Assembly: GCA_938014245.1 (NCBI GenBank)
Contig: CALLSD010000062.1
Span: forward strand, 62,001 to 126,000
Source of the DNA: an uncultured Actinomyces sp.
GTDB taxonomy: Bacteria > Actinomycetota > Actinomycetes > Actinomycetales > Actinomycetaceae
Direction: 5' to 3'
DNA length: 64,000 bases
The position numbers and the translations under genes were made by a program. Positions 7,884-16,286 of the stretch are shown one piece after another; positions within the stretch are counted from its first letter, which is position 1; every line of letters begins with the position of its first letter. Below the pieces are notes generated by a model. That model was not told where the DNA came from. It saw nothing but the letters and a program-made list of their open reading frames with translations, and did not search any database.

Positions 7884-10235
7884 TCAGATCCACGCTCCCG
7901 AACGAGCGAAGTAGTACCAAGTGCCGTCGATCTTCTGCCAGCCAGTACGCATTTGGCCATCGGTGCCGAAGTAGTACCAGGACAGGCCGATACGCTGCCA
8001 TCCGGTCGCCATATGGCCATCCGTTCCAAAGCGATACCAGTGTCCGTCGAGGTTCTTCCACCCGGTCACCATGCGGCCGTCAAGGCCAAAGTTGTACCAG
8101 TGGCCATCAATCTGCGCCCACCAGGTCTTCATGACACCCGTGCTCGGATCGAAGTAGTACCAGCTGCCGTTCTCTTGGAGCCAGCCGTTTGTGCGGGCGC
8201 CGTACGAGCTGTAGTGGCTCCACTTCCCGTCCTGCTGTTCCCAACCGGTGACCATGATGCCATCAGCGTTGAAGCGGTACGTTACATCGCCAATGACAAC
8301 GCTCTGCGAGGCCGCGAAGCTGCCGTCCTCGAGCTGCCACTTCCAGCCAGCACCGGTGTTCACCCAGTGTGCAGGGGTTGCAGAAGGCGTGGGATCGGGG
8401 GCCGGGGTCGGCTCGGGATCAGGGGTGGGCTGCGGAGCGGGCGTTGGATCGACTGAAGGCGTGGGAGCCGGAGTCGGGTCCACCGAGGGGGAGGGCGCCG
8501 GGCTCGGATCCACCGTCGGAGCCGGCGTGGGCTGCGGATCGACCGAAGGCGTAGGGGCCGGAGTCGGCGCAACATCCTCGCCCGGGTCCGTCAAACCCAG
8601 GTACGCAGCGTCAACGCGCATGAAGTCAATGTTCTTGTAGCCGCCGGTCTCATACAGCAGGCCCCAGGTTCCATCATTCAGCGCGTGCAGGGTCGAGTAG
8701 GCCATGTCCCCGCTCTCGAAGACCTTGCCCTCGTTCCAAGTGAAGCCATCGTCGTAGGACACGCGAATCGTTCCATTCGCGCGGGCACTCGACGAATCCG
8801 CATTCGAGAAGAGCAGCACGCGTGCACGCGCCGAACCCTGAGGCGCATTCGGGTATGCACGAATGATCGAAGCATTGTTGCGAGGATCCGTCAGGTCCCA
8901 ATTGTGACGGAAAGGACCCCAAGTCTGGCCACCATCGTAGGAAATCGCCTCGAGGCGTTGGCCTGCGGTACCCTGCGTGCGAGAGTTGAGCAGCAGGCGC
9001 CCGTCAGAGAGTTCGACGACCTTGTTCTCATCCGCGCTACCTTCGCTGGGAGCGCCCGGCTTCCATGTTGCGCCGTGGTCATCGGAGTAGACAGAAACAG
9101 CCATGAGCGAGGTGCTGCCAGTATTTGCGACCGCGTACTGCTGAATTAAGCGACCAGCGTGTGCGCCATAGCGCAGCTGGATGCCTTCCCCCGAAGAGGC
9201 AAAGCGAGTGAACCACTGGTCTTCATTGCCCTGCGTCACCTGATTAGTAATCGTGCGAGGGTTCACCCAAGTCTGGCCATTGTCGTGCGATTCGACAACG
9301 TGAGCGTGGAGGATGTTTCGCGCGTTGGGATCGGTTCCCAGCTGCGATTGGAAGAGGCCCGCGTCAAAAGACTTCACCGAGAAGAGGAAGATCGTCCCGG
9401 TGGTGCGATCAACAACGAAAGAAGGATCAGAGAAACCGACCTTATTCGCACCGGGCGCCCCGGCCAGAGCAGTTTGAATCGGTGTCCACGACTTACCGCC
9501 GTCCTTCGAGATGCGGTAGACGATCGAGTTCGCTTGGGGCGCGTCCTGGCAGGTCTCGGGGCGTCCATCCCACGCGGCGATGATCCAGCCGTTGGTGGCC
9601 GTGGTCAGCGCGGGGATGCGATGGCACTTGAATCCATTCAGCCCGGGCGAGGCCAGGCGCGCGACCTCACCGATCGCGTAGTCCTTGGGGGTTTCCACCG
9701 GGTCAGGCTCTGCTGCACGCGAGCCGGGGAGCACGGTGACGGCCTCGGCAGTGGCGGTAATTCCGCCGGCGATGACGTCGTTTCCGTTGCGGTCACGGGT
9801 CGCCGCCCACGTCGAGGTCGGCGTGAAGGAGCCGGCGGTCAGGTCGGCCTCGGTGATCGTGTAGGTCGCGGACTTGCACTGCTTGGTCGTGTGCGCGGCG
9901 AGGTTGTGCCAGCGGCAGTTCGGCGCGCCGGTCGTCAGGACGCCCGCGAGGTTTGATTCCTTCGGGAATACGGTCAGAGCACTGTCAGTCTCGTTCGTGT
10001 AGGTGAAGGTGAAGGTGAGGACGTCCCCCACATATACCTTGTCCCCGAGGGTGTCTGTGCGCGTTGCGGTAACGGTGATCGACGCTGGGGTTGTTTCGCT
10101 TGCCGAGGCCGTGGCCGCGTCGCCGGGTTGGGTGTCACTTTCGGGGGTTGCCAGTGCCGGCAGAGAGAACGACGCACACAGGAGTGCAGCGCCTGAGACG
10201 GCTGCCAGGGTCCGCCCATATCGACGGAGGGTCAT
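7884..10235 (-). CDS. nanH: Secreted exo-alpha-sialidase with cell-wall-binding repeats
   Basis: 783 residues. Signal peptide 1-30 (cut near ALA). A beta-sandwich-like domain (about 50-170) is followed by the sialidase propeller (about 190-550), with the RIP motif at 206-208 and five Asp boxes: SKDGGKSW 243, SHDNGQTW 316, SDDHGATW 384, SYDGGQTW 432 and SYDDGFTW 493. Glu408 (VVELSDG) and Tyr513 (MAYSTL) are plausible catalytic Glu and Tyr. A TPAPTPSVDP-type Pro-rich linker (about 555-630) joins about seven aromatic repeats (GWxxxDGxWYxFGxDGxMxTGW) like choline/glucan-binding repeats, which would hold the enzyme at the cell surface. It releases terminal sialic acid from host glycans. No nan uptake genes are in view. 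Confidence 0.93.
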   Translation of the reverse strand: MTLRRYGRTLAAVSGAALLCASFSLPALATPESDTQPGDAATASASETTPASITVTATRTDTLGDKVYVGDVLTFTFTYTNETDSALTVFPKESNLAGVLTTGAPNCRWHNLAAHTTKQCKSATYTITEADLTAGSFTPTSTWAATRDRNGNDVIAGGITATAEAVTVLPGSRAAEPDPVETPKDYAIGEVARLASPGLNGFKCHRIPALTTATNGWIIAAWDGRPETCQDAPQANSIVYRISKDGGKSWTPIQTALAGAPGANKVGFSDPSFVVDRTTGTIFLFSVKSFDAGLFQSQLGTDPNARNILHAHVVESHDNGQTWVNPRTITNQVTQGNEDQWFTRFASSGEGIQLRYGAHAGRLIQQYAVANTGSTSLMAVSVYSDDHGATWKPGAPSEGSADENKVVELSDGRLLLNSRTQGTAGQRLEAISYDGGQTWGPFRHNWDLTDPRNNASIIRAYPNAPQGSARARVLLFSNADSSSARANGTIRVSYDDGFTWNEGKVFESGDMAYSTLHALNDGTWGLLYETGGYKNIDFMRVDAAYLGLTDPGEDVAPTPAPTPSVDPQPTPAPTVDPSPAPSPSVDPTPAPTPSVDPTPAPQPTPDPEPTPAPDPTPSATPAHWVNTGAGWKWQLEDGSFAASQSVVIGDVTYRFNADGIMVTGWEQQDGKWSHYSSYGARTNGWLQENGSWYYFDPSTGVMKTWWAQIDGHWYNFGLDGRMVTGWKNLDGHWYRFGTDGHMATGWQRIGLSWYYFGTDGQMRTGWQKIDGTWYYFARSGAWI

Positions 10236-10530
10236 CTTTGGTCCTTCTGAATGAATGATATGGATGCGAGACTGAAAAGCGACGCGTGAGTCAGGTCTCA
10301 GTCATCACGTAAGTCATCTTACAAATTTACGGGACCTTCAGACAGTTTCATCAGGATATTATTCGCTGCCTTTCAGCATATTTACACCGATTTTATTGAC
10401 GTGCGTGCGAGTAAGTGTCGTGCTGTACGTGTGTAGCTGGCTTTGACACAGGAAAGGTTCAATAGGCACACGTTGTTCGTAACTAGACCGAGGTTTTCTT
10501 CGTTTCCTCAGCCAAACAGGGAGCGTTTGT

Positions 10531-10640
10531 CACACGAAGTCAACAAAAGACACAGGCTGTCCAGCGACTATCCCCCACCCTCCACACAAAGTCAACAAAA
10601 GACACAGGCTATGAGGCATGACATTTACCGACTTCGTGTG
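10531..10640 (-). repeat. Two-part palindromic repeat, copy B (110 bp, inverted relative to copy A)
   Basis: The 58-bp palindrome is at 10583-10640 and the extra arm begins at 10531. Reverse-complemented, it aligns without gaps to copy A over 110 bases with about 93 identities by my count. Together A and B form inverted repeats around the surface-protein/sialidase pair, with the half-arms facing inward on both sides. Confidence 0.85.
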
Positions 10641-10726
10641 TCTTTTTCTGGTGGGGCCAGGTCGGCGGGCGGCAGACGGCGAGGACGGCGGGCGGAGACA
10701 GGACAGCGAAGCCCGCGCGCGATCAC

Positions 10727-10766
10727 AAAAAACGCTGTGGGCCGGCGCGAATGCGCCGGCCCACAG
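10727..10766 (-). terminator. Rho-independent terminator of ilvBNC
   Basis: 14-bp perfect stem CTGTGGGCCGGCGC / GCGCCGGCCCACAG with a GAAT loop (10735-10766), followed on the minus strand by TTTTTT (10732-10727). Confidence 0.92.
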
Positions 10767-10848
10767 CCGTTTGGTCAAAACACCAGTCTTAACCCGAACT
10801 CAGCTCAGCTCAGCTCAAGTAGCCGACCGAACCACACATGAGGACAAC

Positions 10849-11874
10849 TCAGCGAGCTGCGCTGCCTTCGGTGTAGTCCTCATCAGCCTGGGTCCAGCCG
10901 AAAGCCTTACGCAGCTTCTGGCCGGTGGCCTCGATCGGGTGAGACTCTTCCTCAGCACGCAGGGCCTTGAACTCGAGAGCACCATTGTCCTGGTCCTCGA
11001 TGAAGCGGCGAGCGAAGGTGCCATCCTGAATATCAGAAAGGATGTCCTTCATTGCCTGCTTGGAGGACTCGCCAATGACGCGCGGGCCGGAGATGTAGTC
11101 GCCGTACTCAGCGGTGTCAGAGCAAGACCAACGCTGCTTGGTGATGCCGCCCTCGTTGATCAGGTCAACGATCTGCTTCATCTCGTGGCAGACCTCGAAG
11201 TAGGCGATCTCGGGCTGGTAGCCAGCGGCAACCAGGGTCTCGAAACCGGCCTGGATCAGGTGAGAGACGCCGCCGCACAGAACGGCCTGCTCGCCGAAGA
11301 GGTCGGTTTCGGTCTCTTCAGTGAAGGTCGTCTTGATGACGCCCGCACGGGTGCCACCGATTGCCTTTGCGTAGGACAGAACCAGGTCCCAAGCCTGACC
11401 GGAAGCGTCAACCTCAACGGCGACAACGTCCGGGGTGCCCTTGCCCTGGGTGTAGGTCTCGCGGACCTTGTGGCCCGGACCCTTGGGGGCGACCATGATG
11501 ACATCGTGACCGGTGGGGACCTCGATGTAGCCGTAGCGAATATTGAAGCCGTGCGCGAAGAGGAGGGCCGCGCCTTCCTTCAGGTTCGGGGCGATCTGCT
11601 CGGCGTAAACGAAACGCTGCACCTGGTCGGGCAGGAGGATAGAGACAACGTCGCCCTCAGCCACGGCCTCGGGAACATCCTTCACCTCGAGGCCGGCTGC
11701 CTCAGCCTTGGCCCACGAGGAGGAACCGGGACGCAGGCCAACGACCACGTCAACGCCGGAATCCTTCAGGTTCAGTGCGTGCGCATGTCCCTGCGAACCG
11801 TAACCGATAACGGCCACCTTCTTGGACTGGATCAGCGACAGGTCTGCGCCGTCGTCGTAGATGATCTCTGCCAT
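10849..11874 (-). CDS. ilvC: Ketol-acid reductoisomerase
   Basis: 341 residues, the length of class I enzymes. It converts acetolactate/acetohydroxybutyrate to the dihydroxy acids of valine and isoleucine synthesis, using NADPH and Mg. The N-terminal Rossmann motif GYGSQGHAHALNLKDSG (about 25-41) is clear, and the knotted C-terminal domain carries the metal-binding EVCHEMKQIVDLINEGG and FIEDQDNG-type segments. The ATG lies 2 bases after the ilvN stop, so it is the last gene of ilvBNC and ends at a strong terminator. Confidence 0.97.
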   Translation of the reverse strand: MAEIIYDDGADLSLIQSKKVAVIGYGSQGHAHALNLKDSGVDVVVGLRPGSSSWAKAEAAGLEVKDVPEAVAEGDVVSILLPDQVQRFVYAEQIAPNLKEGAALLFAHGFNIRYGYIEVPTGHDVIMVAPKGPGHKVRETYTQGKGTPDVVAVEVDASGQAWDLVLSYAKAIGGTRAGVIKTTFTEETETDLFGEQAVLCGGVSHLIQAGFETLVAAGYQPEIAYFEVCHEMKQIVDLINEGGITKQRWSCSDTAEYGDYISGPRVIGESSKQAMKDILSDIQDGTFARRFIEDQDNGALEFKALRAEEESHPIEATGQKLRKAFGWTQADEDYTEGSAAR

Positions 11875-11876
11875 TC

Positions 11877-12383
11877 TTATTTCTCCTTTAGTTGATCCGT
11901 AATCGATTGCTCACCGCGACCGATCGCGACAGCACCCGATTGGACGAGTTCGATGACGCCGTAGGGTTCCATGGCCCGCAGCAGCGCCTCCAGCTTGGGT
12001 AGTGAACCGATCGACTCAATGACGACCGACTCAGGTTGAACGTCGACAACGTGGGCGCGGAACAAGTCCACGACCTGCAAAACGCCCGTGCGACGAGATT
12101 CGTCAGCGCGAACCTTCATCATGAGCAGACGACGTTCGACGGATTCCTCGGGGTGGAGCTCAACAATCTTGAGCACATTGATGAGCTTATTGAGTTGACG
12201 CTTCACCTGCTCGATGGGAGCAGAATCGGCCTCGACAATAATCGTCATGCGTGAGATGCCGGGTTGCTCGGTCTCCCCCACTGCGAGGGATTTAATGTTG
12301 AACGAGCGGCGTGCAAACAAGCCGGAGACTCGGGTCAAAACACCGGGCTTGTTTTCCACCAGGACAGCCAGCGTGTGCATCAT
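11877..12383 (-). CDS. ilvN: Acetolactate synthase small (regulatory) subunit
   Basis: 168 residues. The N-terminal ACT domain (HTLAVLVENKPGVLTRVSGLFARR, residues 3-26) binds valine for feedback control; a second ALS_ss C-terminal domain follows. It pairs with the catalytic IlvB to make the holoenzyme of branched-chain amino acid synthesis. Its start codon shares a base with the ilvB stop (TGATG), so the two subunits are translationally coupled. Expression falls under the leader upstream of ilvB. Confidence 0.96.
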   Translation of the reverse strand: MMHTLAVLVENKPGVLTRVSGLFARRSFNIKSLAVGETEQPGISRMTIIVEADSAPIEQVKRQLNKLINVLKIVELHPEESVERRLLMMKVRADESRRTGVLQVVDLFRAHVVDVQPESVVIESIGSLPKLEALLRAMEPYGVIELVQSGAVAIGRGEQSITDQLKEK

Positions 12384-14143
12384 CAGTCTTCCACCTCCCA
12401 GTCGGGCGCGATATCGCGGGCGTAGCGAATGTCGTCATTGGGTACTCCGGCTGCGACCATCGGCCACACCATCGCGTCTTTCGAAACCCTAAAGTCCAAG
12501 AGGACCGGGCGATCATTAATCGACATCGCCCACTTAATCGCGTCCTCGACGTCCTCGGCGCGACGCACGGTGCGCGCCTCCAAGCCATAGGCCTTAGCGA
12601 GCATCTCAAAGTTGGGGATCTGCTCACCCTCGGTCGGGTTCAGCGTTGTATTTGAGTAGCGCTCCCCATAGAACAGTGTCTGCCACTGACGCACCATTCC
12701 CAGCACCGAGTTATTGATCAGCGCGACCTTGATCGGGATGCGGTTGATCGAGCAGGTTGCCAGTTCTTGGTTCGTCATCTGGAAGGAACCATCACCGTCA
12801 ACGGCCCACACGACCTTGTCCGGTGCACCCACTTGCGCGCCCATGGCTGCGGGGATGCAGTACCCCATGGTTCCCAGACCACACGAGGAAATGAAGTGCG
12901 AGGGCTCTTCGAATTCGATGAACTGTGCCGCCCACATCTGGTGCTGTCCCACGCCCGTGACGTAGATGGCCTCGGGGCCAGCGATCGAGGACAGCTTCGA
13001 GATCACTTCTTGGGGAGCCATGAAACCGTCAGTGGGTTCGGTCCATCCAAGCGGGTAGGTCTCGCGCAGGCGGTTCAGGTAACGCCACCATCCCGAAAGG
13101 TCGGGCTTGCCGAGGCGTTCGTAGGCCTCGGGAAGAGCGGCGTTCAGTGCGGCCAAGGCGGGCTTGAGGTCCGCGATCACTGCGACGTCGGCGTAGCGGT
13201 TCTTTGACATCTCCGCGGCGTCGATGTCGACGTGGACAATGCGGGCACGAGGCGCGAAAGAATCCAACTTCCCGGTGACGCGGTCATCGAAGCGAGCGCC
13301 CAGTGCGACAACGAGATCCGCGCGCTGGAGAGCTCCCACCGCGGGAACGGTGCCGTGCATGCCGGGCATCTTCAGGTTGTGAGGATCCGAATCGGGGAAG
13401 GCACCGCGAGCGGGAAGAGTCGTCACGACAGCCGCGTCGGATAGTGCCACCAGTTCGCGCAGTTCCTTTTCGGCGCGCGCTCGGACGAGGCCGCCGCCGA
13501 CGTAGAACACGGGAGCCTGCGCGCGTGCGATCTCCTCTGCGGCTCGCTCGATCTGGCGCGGAACGGGCTCGAAAGCGGGCTGATAGCCGGGAAGATCCAT
13601 GGGCGCAGGCCAGATGTATTCGAATTCTTCGACCTGTGCGGATCGAGTGATGTCCACCAGGACGGGACCCGGGCGGCCAGTCTTGGCGATGTGGAAGGCT
13701 TCGGTGAGGCGCGCGGGGATTTCACGCGGGTCCGTCACCAAGAAGGAGTGCTTGGCTAGGGGCATTGAGGCGCCCACGACGTCGGCTTCCTGGAAGGCAT
13801 CGGTGCCGATCAGGGAGGCGCCGACCTGGCCTGAGATGACGACGACTGGGACGGAATCGATGTTTGCGTCCGCAATCGCAGTCAGAGTGTTTGTTGCTCC
13901 CGGCCCCGAGGTCACGATCGCGACGCCGACCTTGCCGCTGGCCAGGGCGTATCCTTGCGCCGCATGGCCTGCGCCCTGTTCGTGGCGCACGAGGATGTGG
14001 TGGAGCGATGAGCTCATCAAAGGATCGTAGGTGGGCAGGATCGCGCCACCGGGCATGCCGAAAACGTCAGTCACGCCCAATGCTTCAAGAGTGGTCACAA
14101 TGGCTTGCGCGCCGGTCATCACCCGACGTGTTTCTTCAGTCAT
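12383..14143 (-). CDS. ilvB: Acetolactate synthase large catalytic subunit
   Basis: The ATG at 14143 (MTEETRRVMTGAQAIV) is chosen: GGAAGG lies just upstream, and the longer frame from 14236 would read through the attenuator's T-tract leader. 586 residues with the three thiamine-enzyme domains: PYR domain with catalytic Glu in VRHEQGAGHAAQGYA, central FAD/DHS-like domain, and PP domain with the TPP motif GDGSFQMTNQELATCSIN. It condenses two pyruvates, or pyruvate and 2-oxobutyrate, as the first step to Val, Leu and Ile. First structural gene of ilvBNC. Confidence 0.96.
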   Translation of the reverse strand: MTEETRRVMTGAQAIVTTLEALGVTDVFGMPGGAILPTYDPLMSSSLHHILVRHEQGAGHAAQGYALASGKVGVAIVTSGPGATNTLTAIADANIDSVPVVVISGQVGASLIGTDAFQEADVVGASMPLAKHSFLVTDPREIPARLTEAFHIAKTGRPGPVLVDITRSAQVEEFEYIWPAPMDLPGYQPAFEPVPRQIERAAEEIARAQAPVFYVGGGLVRARAEKELRELVALSDAAVVTTLPARGAFPDSDPHNLKMPGMHGTVPAVGALQRADLVVALGARFDDRVTGKLDSFAPRARIVHVDIDAAEMSKNRYADVAVIADLKPALAALNAALPEAYERLGKPDLSGWWRYLNRLRETYPLGWTEPTDGFMAPQEVISKLSSIAGPEAIYVTGVGQHQMWAAQFIEFEEPSHFISSCGLGTMGYCIPAAMGAQVGAPDKVVWAVDGDGSFQMTNQELATCSINRIPIKVALINNSVLGMVRQWQTLFYGERYSNTTLNPTEGEQIPNFEMLAKAYGLEARTVRRAEDVEDAIKWAMSINDRPVLLDFRVSKDAMVWPMVAAGVPNDDIRYARDIAPDWEVED

Positions 14144-14220
14144 TATCAGCCTTCCAGTCGGTCTACGCTTCCGCTTCAAAGGACATGAGCCCTTTGGGGA
14201 ATCATGGGGTGTCATGCATG

Positions 14221-14390
14221 AAAAAATCCCCTTCACAGGTGCGGTCGCGGCGCAAACTCAGGTGTTTGCGAACGCGTAGCGCATATGCGCGGGGATTGAG
14301 GCGTGCGTTCCATCCGACAATTCACACGGCAGGAATCGCACGCCTGGGTACGATGACCGAGACGAGAATTCCCGAAATGCGAAGCTTCAT
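14221..14390 (-). promoter_or_regulatory. ilvBNC attenuator-like leader
   Basis: After the leader-peptide start, a 9-bp perfect stem (AGGCGTGCG / CGCACGCCT; plus-strand 14299-14307 with 14337-14345) overlaps the leader codons. Downstream, on the minus strand, AATCCCC pairs with GGGGATT immediately before TTTTTT (14226-14221), and a GCAAAC / GTTTGC hairpin lies between. A stem covering the control codons and a second stem before a T run is the layout of ribosome-mediated attenuation. The exact competing folds need computation. Confidence 0.72.
14322..14390 (-). CDS. ilvB leader peptide rich in Ile, Leu and Val
   Basis: A 22-codon frame, beginning MKLRISGILVSVIV and ending IPAV-stop, contains 12 Ile/Leu/Val residues. 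It sits about 180 bases before ilvB on the same strand and is interleaved with the stems described for the attenuator. Shortage of charged branched-chain tRNA would stall ribosomes here and change the fold of the leader RNA. The Shine-Dalgarno match is weak (AGAAG). Confidence 0.75.
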   Translation of the reverse strand: MKLRISGILVSVIVPRRAIPAV

Positions 14391-14617
14391 CACGCTTCTA
14401 CCGTAGAGCCTCTTGCCGCCATGGGCTTTTTAATCTCACACTCCGGAATATGTGGGACCTTGGCCTCAAAATCGAAAATTTGTCAGACAGCAATTGAGTC
14501 CCTTTCGACACAATCTGCATAATTCTGCGCTTTATCCATTTGGCCCCTCTCCTGAGTCAGACGATACTGAGAAGCGGATACAGATAATCCTGATCACCAG
14601 ACAATGGAGCCATCACA

Positions 14618-16210
14618 GTGGAGATCTTATTTACGAAGCTCGCTGATCAGCCTGTCCTATTCCTGTTCCTCCTTATCGGCATCGGAATGGCCTTCGGCCA
14701 CGTGAAGATCAAGGGAATCGGACTGGGCGCGGCGGCCGTCCTCTTCTTTGCAATCATCTTGTCCGCCTGGGCCGAAACCTACGGCATCCACCTGCGTGTC
14801 ACCCGCGAATTGGGCACTCTCGGTTTGGCGCTTTTCACCTTCGCAATCGGTATGAATTCGGGCGCCTCGTTCTTCCACAACCTCAAGAGCGCGGTCGGCC
14901 CGATCCTCACGATGGTCGCCCTCTACGCCATCGCCGCAGCTACCGGTGAATTCATTGGCCGTATGTGGGGAATGGACCCCGCACTCATCGCCGGCACCTT
15001 CGCCGGTTCAGTGACCAACACTCCGGCTCTGTCCGCCGCTGGCCAGGCCTCGGGGAAGTTGGACTTGGCGACCGTCGGTTACTCGATTGCCTACCTCTTC
15101 GGCGTCATCGGAATGCTCATCGCCTCGGCCGCCGCCCTGTCCTACGGCAAGCGCGACAAGGATGCCCCCTCTCCCCTGTCGAACCGCACGATCCGCGTCG
15201 AGCGCGACGATCACCCCTGCTTGGGCGATATTTATACGACTCTGGGTTCCAAGATCACCTTCTCGCGCCTGCGCCGAGGCGAAACCGGCCCGATCATGCG
15301 TCCGTCGATGACCGATACCGTGGATAAGGGCGACCTGGTCACCGTCGTCGGCCCGCGCGAGCTCGTCGCCCGCGTCGCAACCGAATTGGGCCACCCCTCC
15401 TCGCATTCCCTCATCGAGGACCGCACCTACTTGGATTTCCGTCGCGTCACGATTTCCAACCCGAAGCTCGCGGGCCATACCGTGGAAGAGCTGGACCTTG
15501 CGGGCAAGTTCTCCGCAACCGTTTCCCGCGTTCGCCGAGGCGACGTCGACATGATCGCCGAACCCGGCCTTGTCCTTCAGCAGGGTGACCGCGTCCGCGT
15601 AGTCGCACCGACCTCGAAGATGCGGGAGATTACGAAGTTCTTCGGCGACTCCGCACGAGGCCTGTCTGACCTCAACCCGATCAGCTTGGGTGTTGGCATG
15701 GCGCTGGGAATTTTGATTGGTGAGATTCCGATCTTTACGCCGACTGGAGCCTACTTCTCCATTGGTTCAGCCGCCGGCACGTTGATTGTTGGCCTGATCT
15801 TTGGCCGTTTGGGTCGCATCGGCCCTATCGTCACTGCGATGCCTTTCACGGCCGGTCAGGTCTTGGCAGAGTTCGGCCTTCTGGTCTTCCTCGCACAAGC
15901 GGGCGCTAACGCAGGTGGACAGATTGAAAAGGCTTTCACCTCCGGCACCTGGCTGCAGATCCTCTTGCTGGGCATCATCATGACCTCGATCATGGCTATT
16001 GGCCTCTACGTCGTCATGCGTTGGGCTTTCAAGATGGGTGGAACGAAGCTCGCGGGTCTTCTGGCTGGCGCTCAGACGCAGCCTGCAGTCCTGGCTTTCG
16101 CAAACTCTCGTACGAATATGGATCCTCGCGTCTCCTTGGGTTACGCCTTGGTCTACCCGGTTGCCATGATCGGCAAGATCCTCGTCGCTCAGATCATGGG
16201 TGGTATGTAA
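14618..16210 (+). CDS. AspT/YidE-family putative membrane antiporter with two TrkA-C (RCK) domains
   Basis: 530 residues, GTG start with GGAG 9 bases upstream. Two hydrophobic halves (about residues 1-175 and 345-530) with AspT-Asp-Al-Ex repeats (GTLGLALFTFAIGMNSG; EFGLLVFLAQAGANAGG) flank a soluble centre with two RCK_C domains (about 185-340, for example MTDTVDKGDLVTVVGP). This is the arrangement of the aspartate:alanine exchanger family. The substrate is not predictable: AspT needs an aspartate decarboxylase partner and none is adjacent. The gene stands alone and converges on infB across a strong hairpin. Confidence 0.85.
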   Translation: MEILFTKLADQPVLFLFLLIGIGMAFGHVKIKGIGLGAAAVLFFAIILSAWAETYGIHLRVTRELGTLGLALFTFAIGMNSGASFFHNLKSAVGPILTMVALYAIAAATGEFIGRMWGMDPALIAGTFAGSVTNTPALSAAGQASGKLDLATVGYSIAYLFGVIGMLIASAAALSYGKRDKDAPSPLSNRTIRVERDDHPCLGDIYTTLGSKITFSRLRRGETGPIMRPSMTDTVDKGDLVTVVGPRELVARVATELGHPSSHSLIEDRTYLDFRRVTISNPKLAGHTVEELDLAGKFSATVSRVRRGDVDMIAEPGLVLQQGDRVRVVAPTSKMREITKFFGDSARGLSDLNPISLGVGMALGILIGEIPIFTPTGAYFSIGSAAGTLIVGLIFGRLGRIGPIVTAMPFTAGQVLAEFGLLVFLAQAGANAGGQIEKAFTSGTWLQILLLGIIMTSIMAIGLYVVMRWAFKMGGTKLAGLLAGAQTQPAVLAFANSRTNMDPRVSLGYALVYPVAMIGKILVAQIMGGM

Positions 16211-16227
16211 TCACTCTGAGTGCTCAT

Positions 16228-16269
16228 AGCTTGTGGGCCCCGCACCACCAGGTGCGGGGCCCACAAGCT
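16228..16269. terminator. 19-bp stem terminator between transporter and infB
   Basis: Perfect 19-bp inverted repeat AGCTTGTGGGCCCCGCACC / GGTGCGGGGCCCACAAGCT with an ACCA loop between convergent stops. Likely bidirectional. Confidence 0.85.
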
Positions 16270-16286
16270 TTCACTCAACTCAGACC

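Larger units (their letters stand above)
10236..10848. other. Long intergenic region between sialidase and ilvC
   Basis: No gene recognised. It holds the sialidase upstream region (AT-rich 10310-10400, where its promoter must lie), palindromic repeat copy B (10531-10640), a GC-rich stretch, the ilvC terminator (10727-10766) and a short CAGCT tandem (10799-10817). Frames read through it are low-complexity and antisense or unrelated to known proteins. Confidence 0.6.

Noticed and set aside
9159..9956. Long plus-strand frame opposite the sialidase gene
   Set aside because: Arg/Gly-rich antisense translation of a well-supported gene with Asp boxes and signal peptide on the other strand.
10531..10640. 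CRISPR-like array from the repeated CACACGAAGTC arms
   Set aside because: Only two or three arms in palindromic arrangement, no regular spacers and no cas genes.
10799..10817. CAGCT tandem repeat near the ilvC terminator
   Set aside because: Very short and non-coding; no functional meaning evident.
10618..11895. Plus-strand frame covering repeat B, the terminator and all of ilvC
   Set aside because: It reads through a clear terminator hairpin and antisense to ilvC.
14144..14236. Upstream start for ilvB at 14236
   Set aside because: It would place translation across the attenuator end; the start at 14143 has a good ribosome site and the expected N-terminus.
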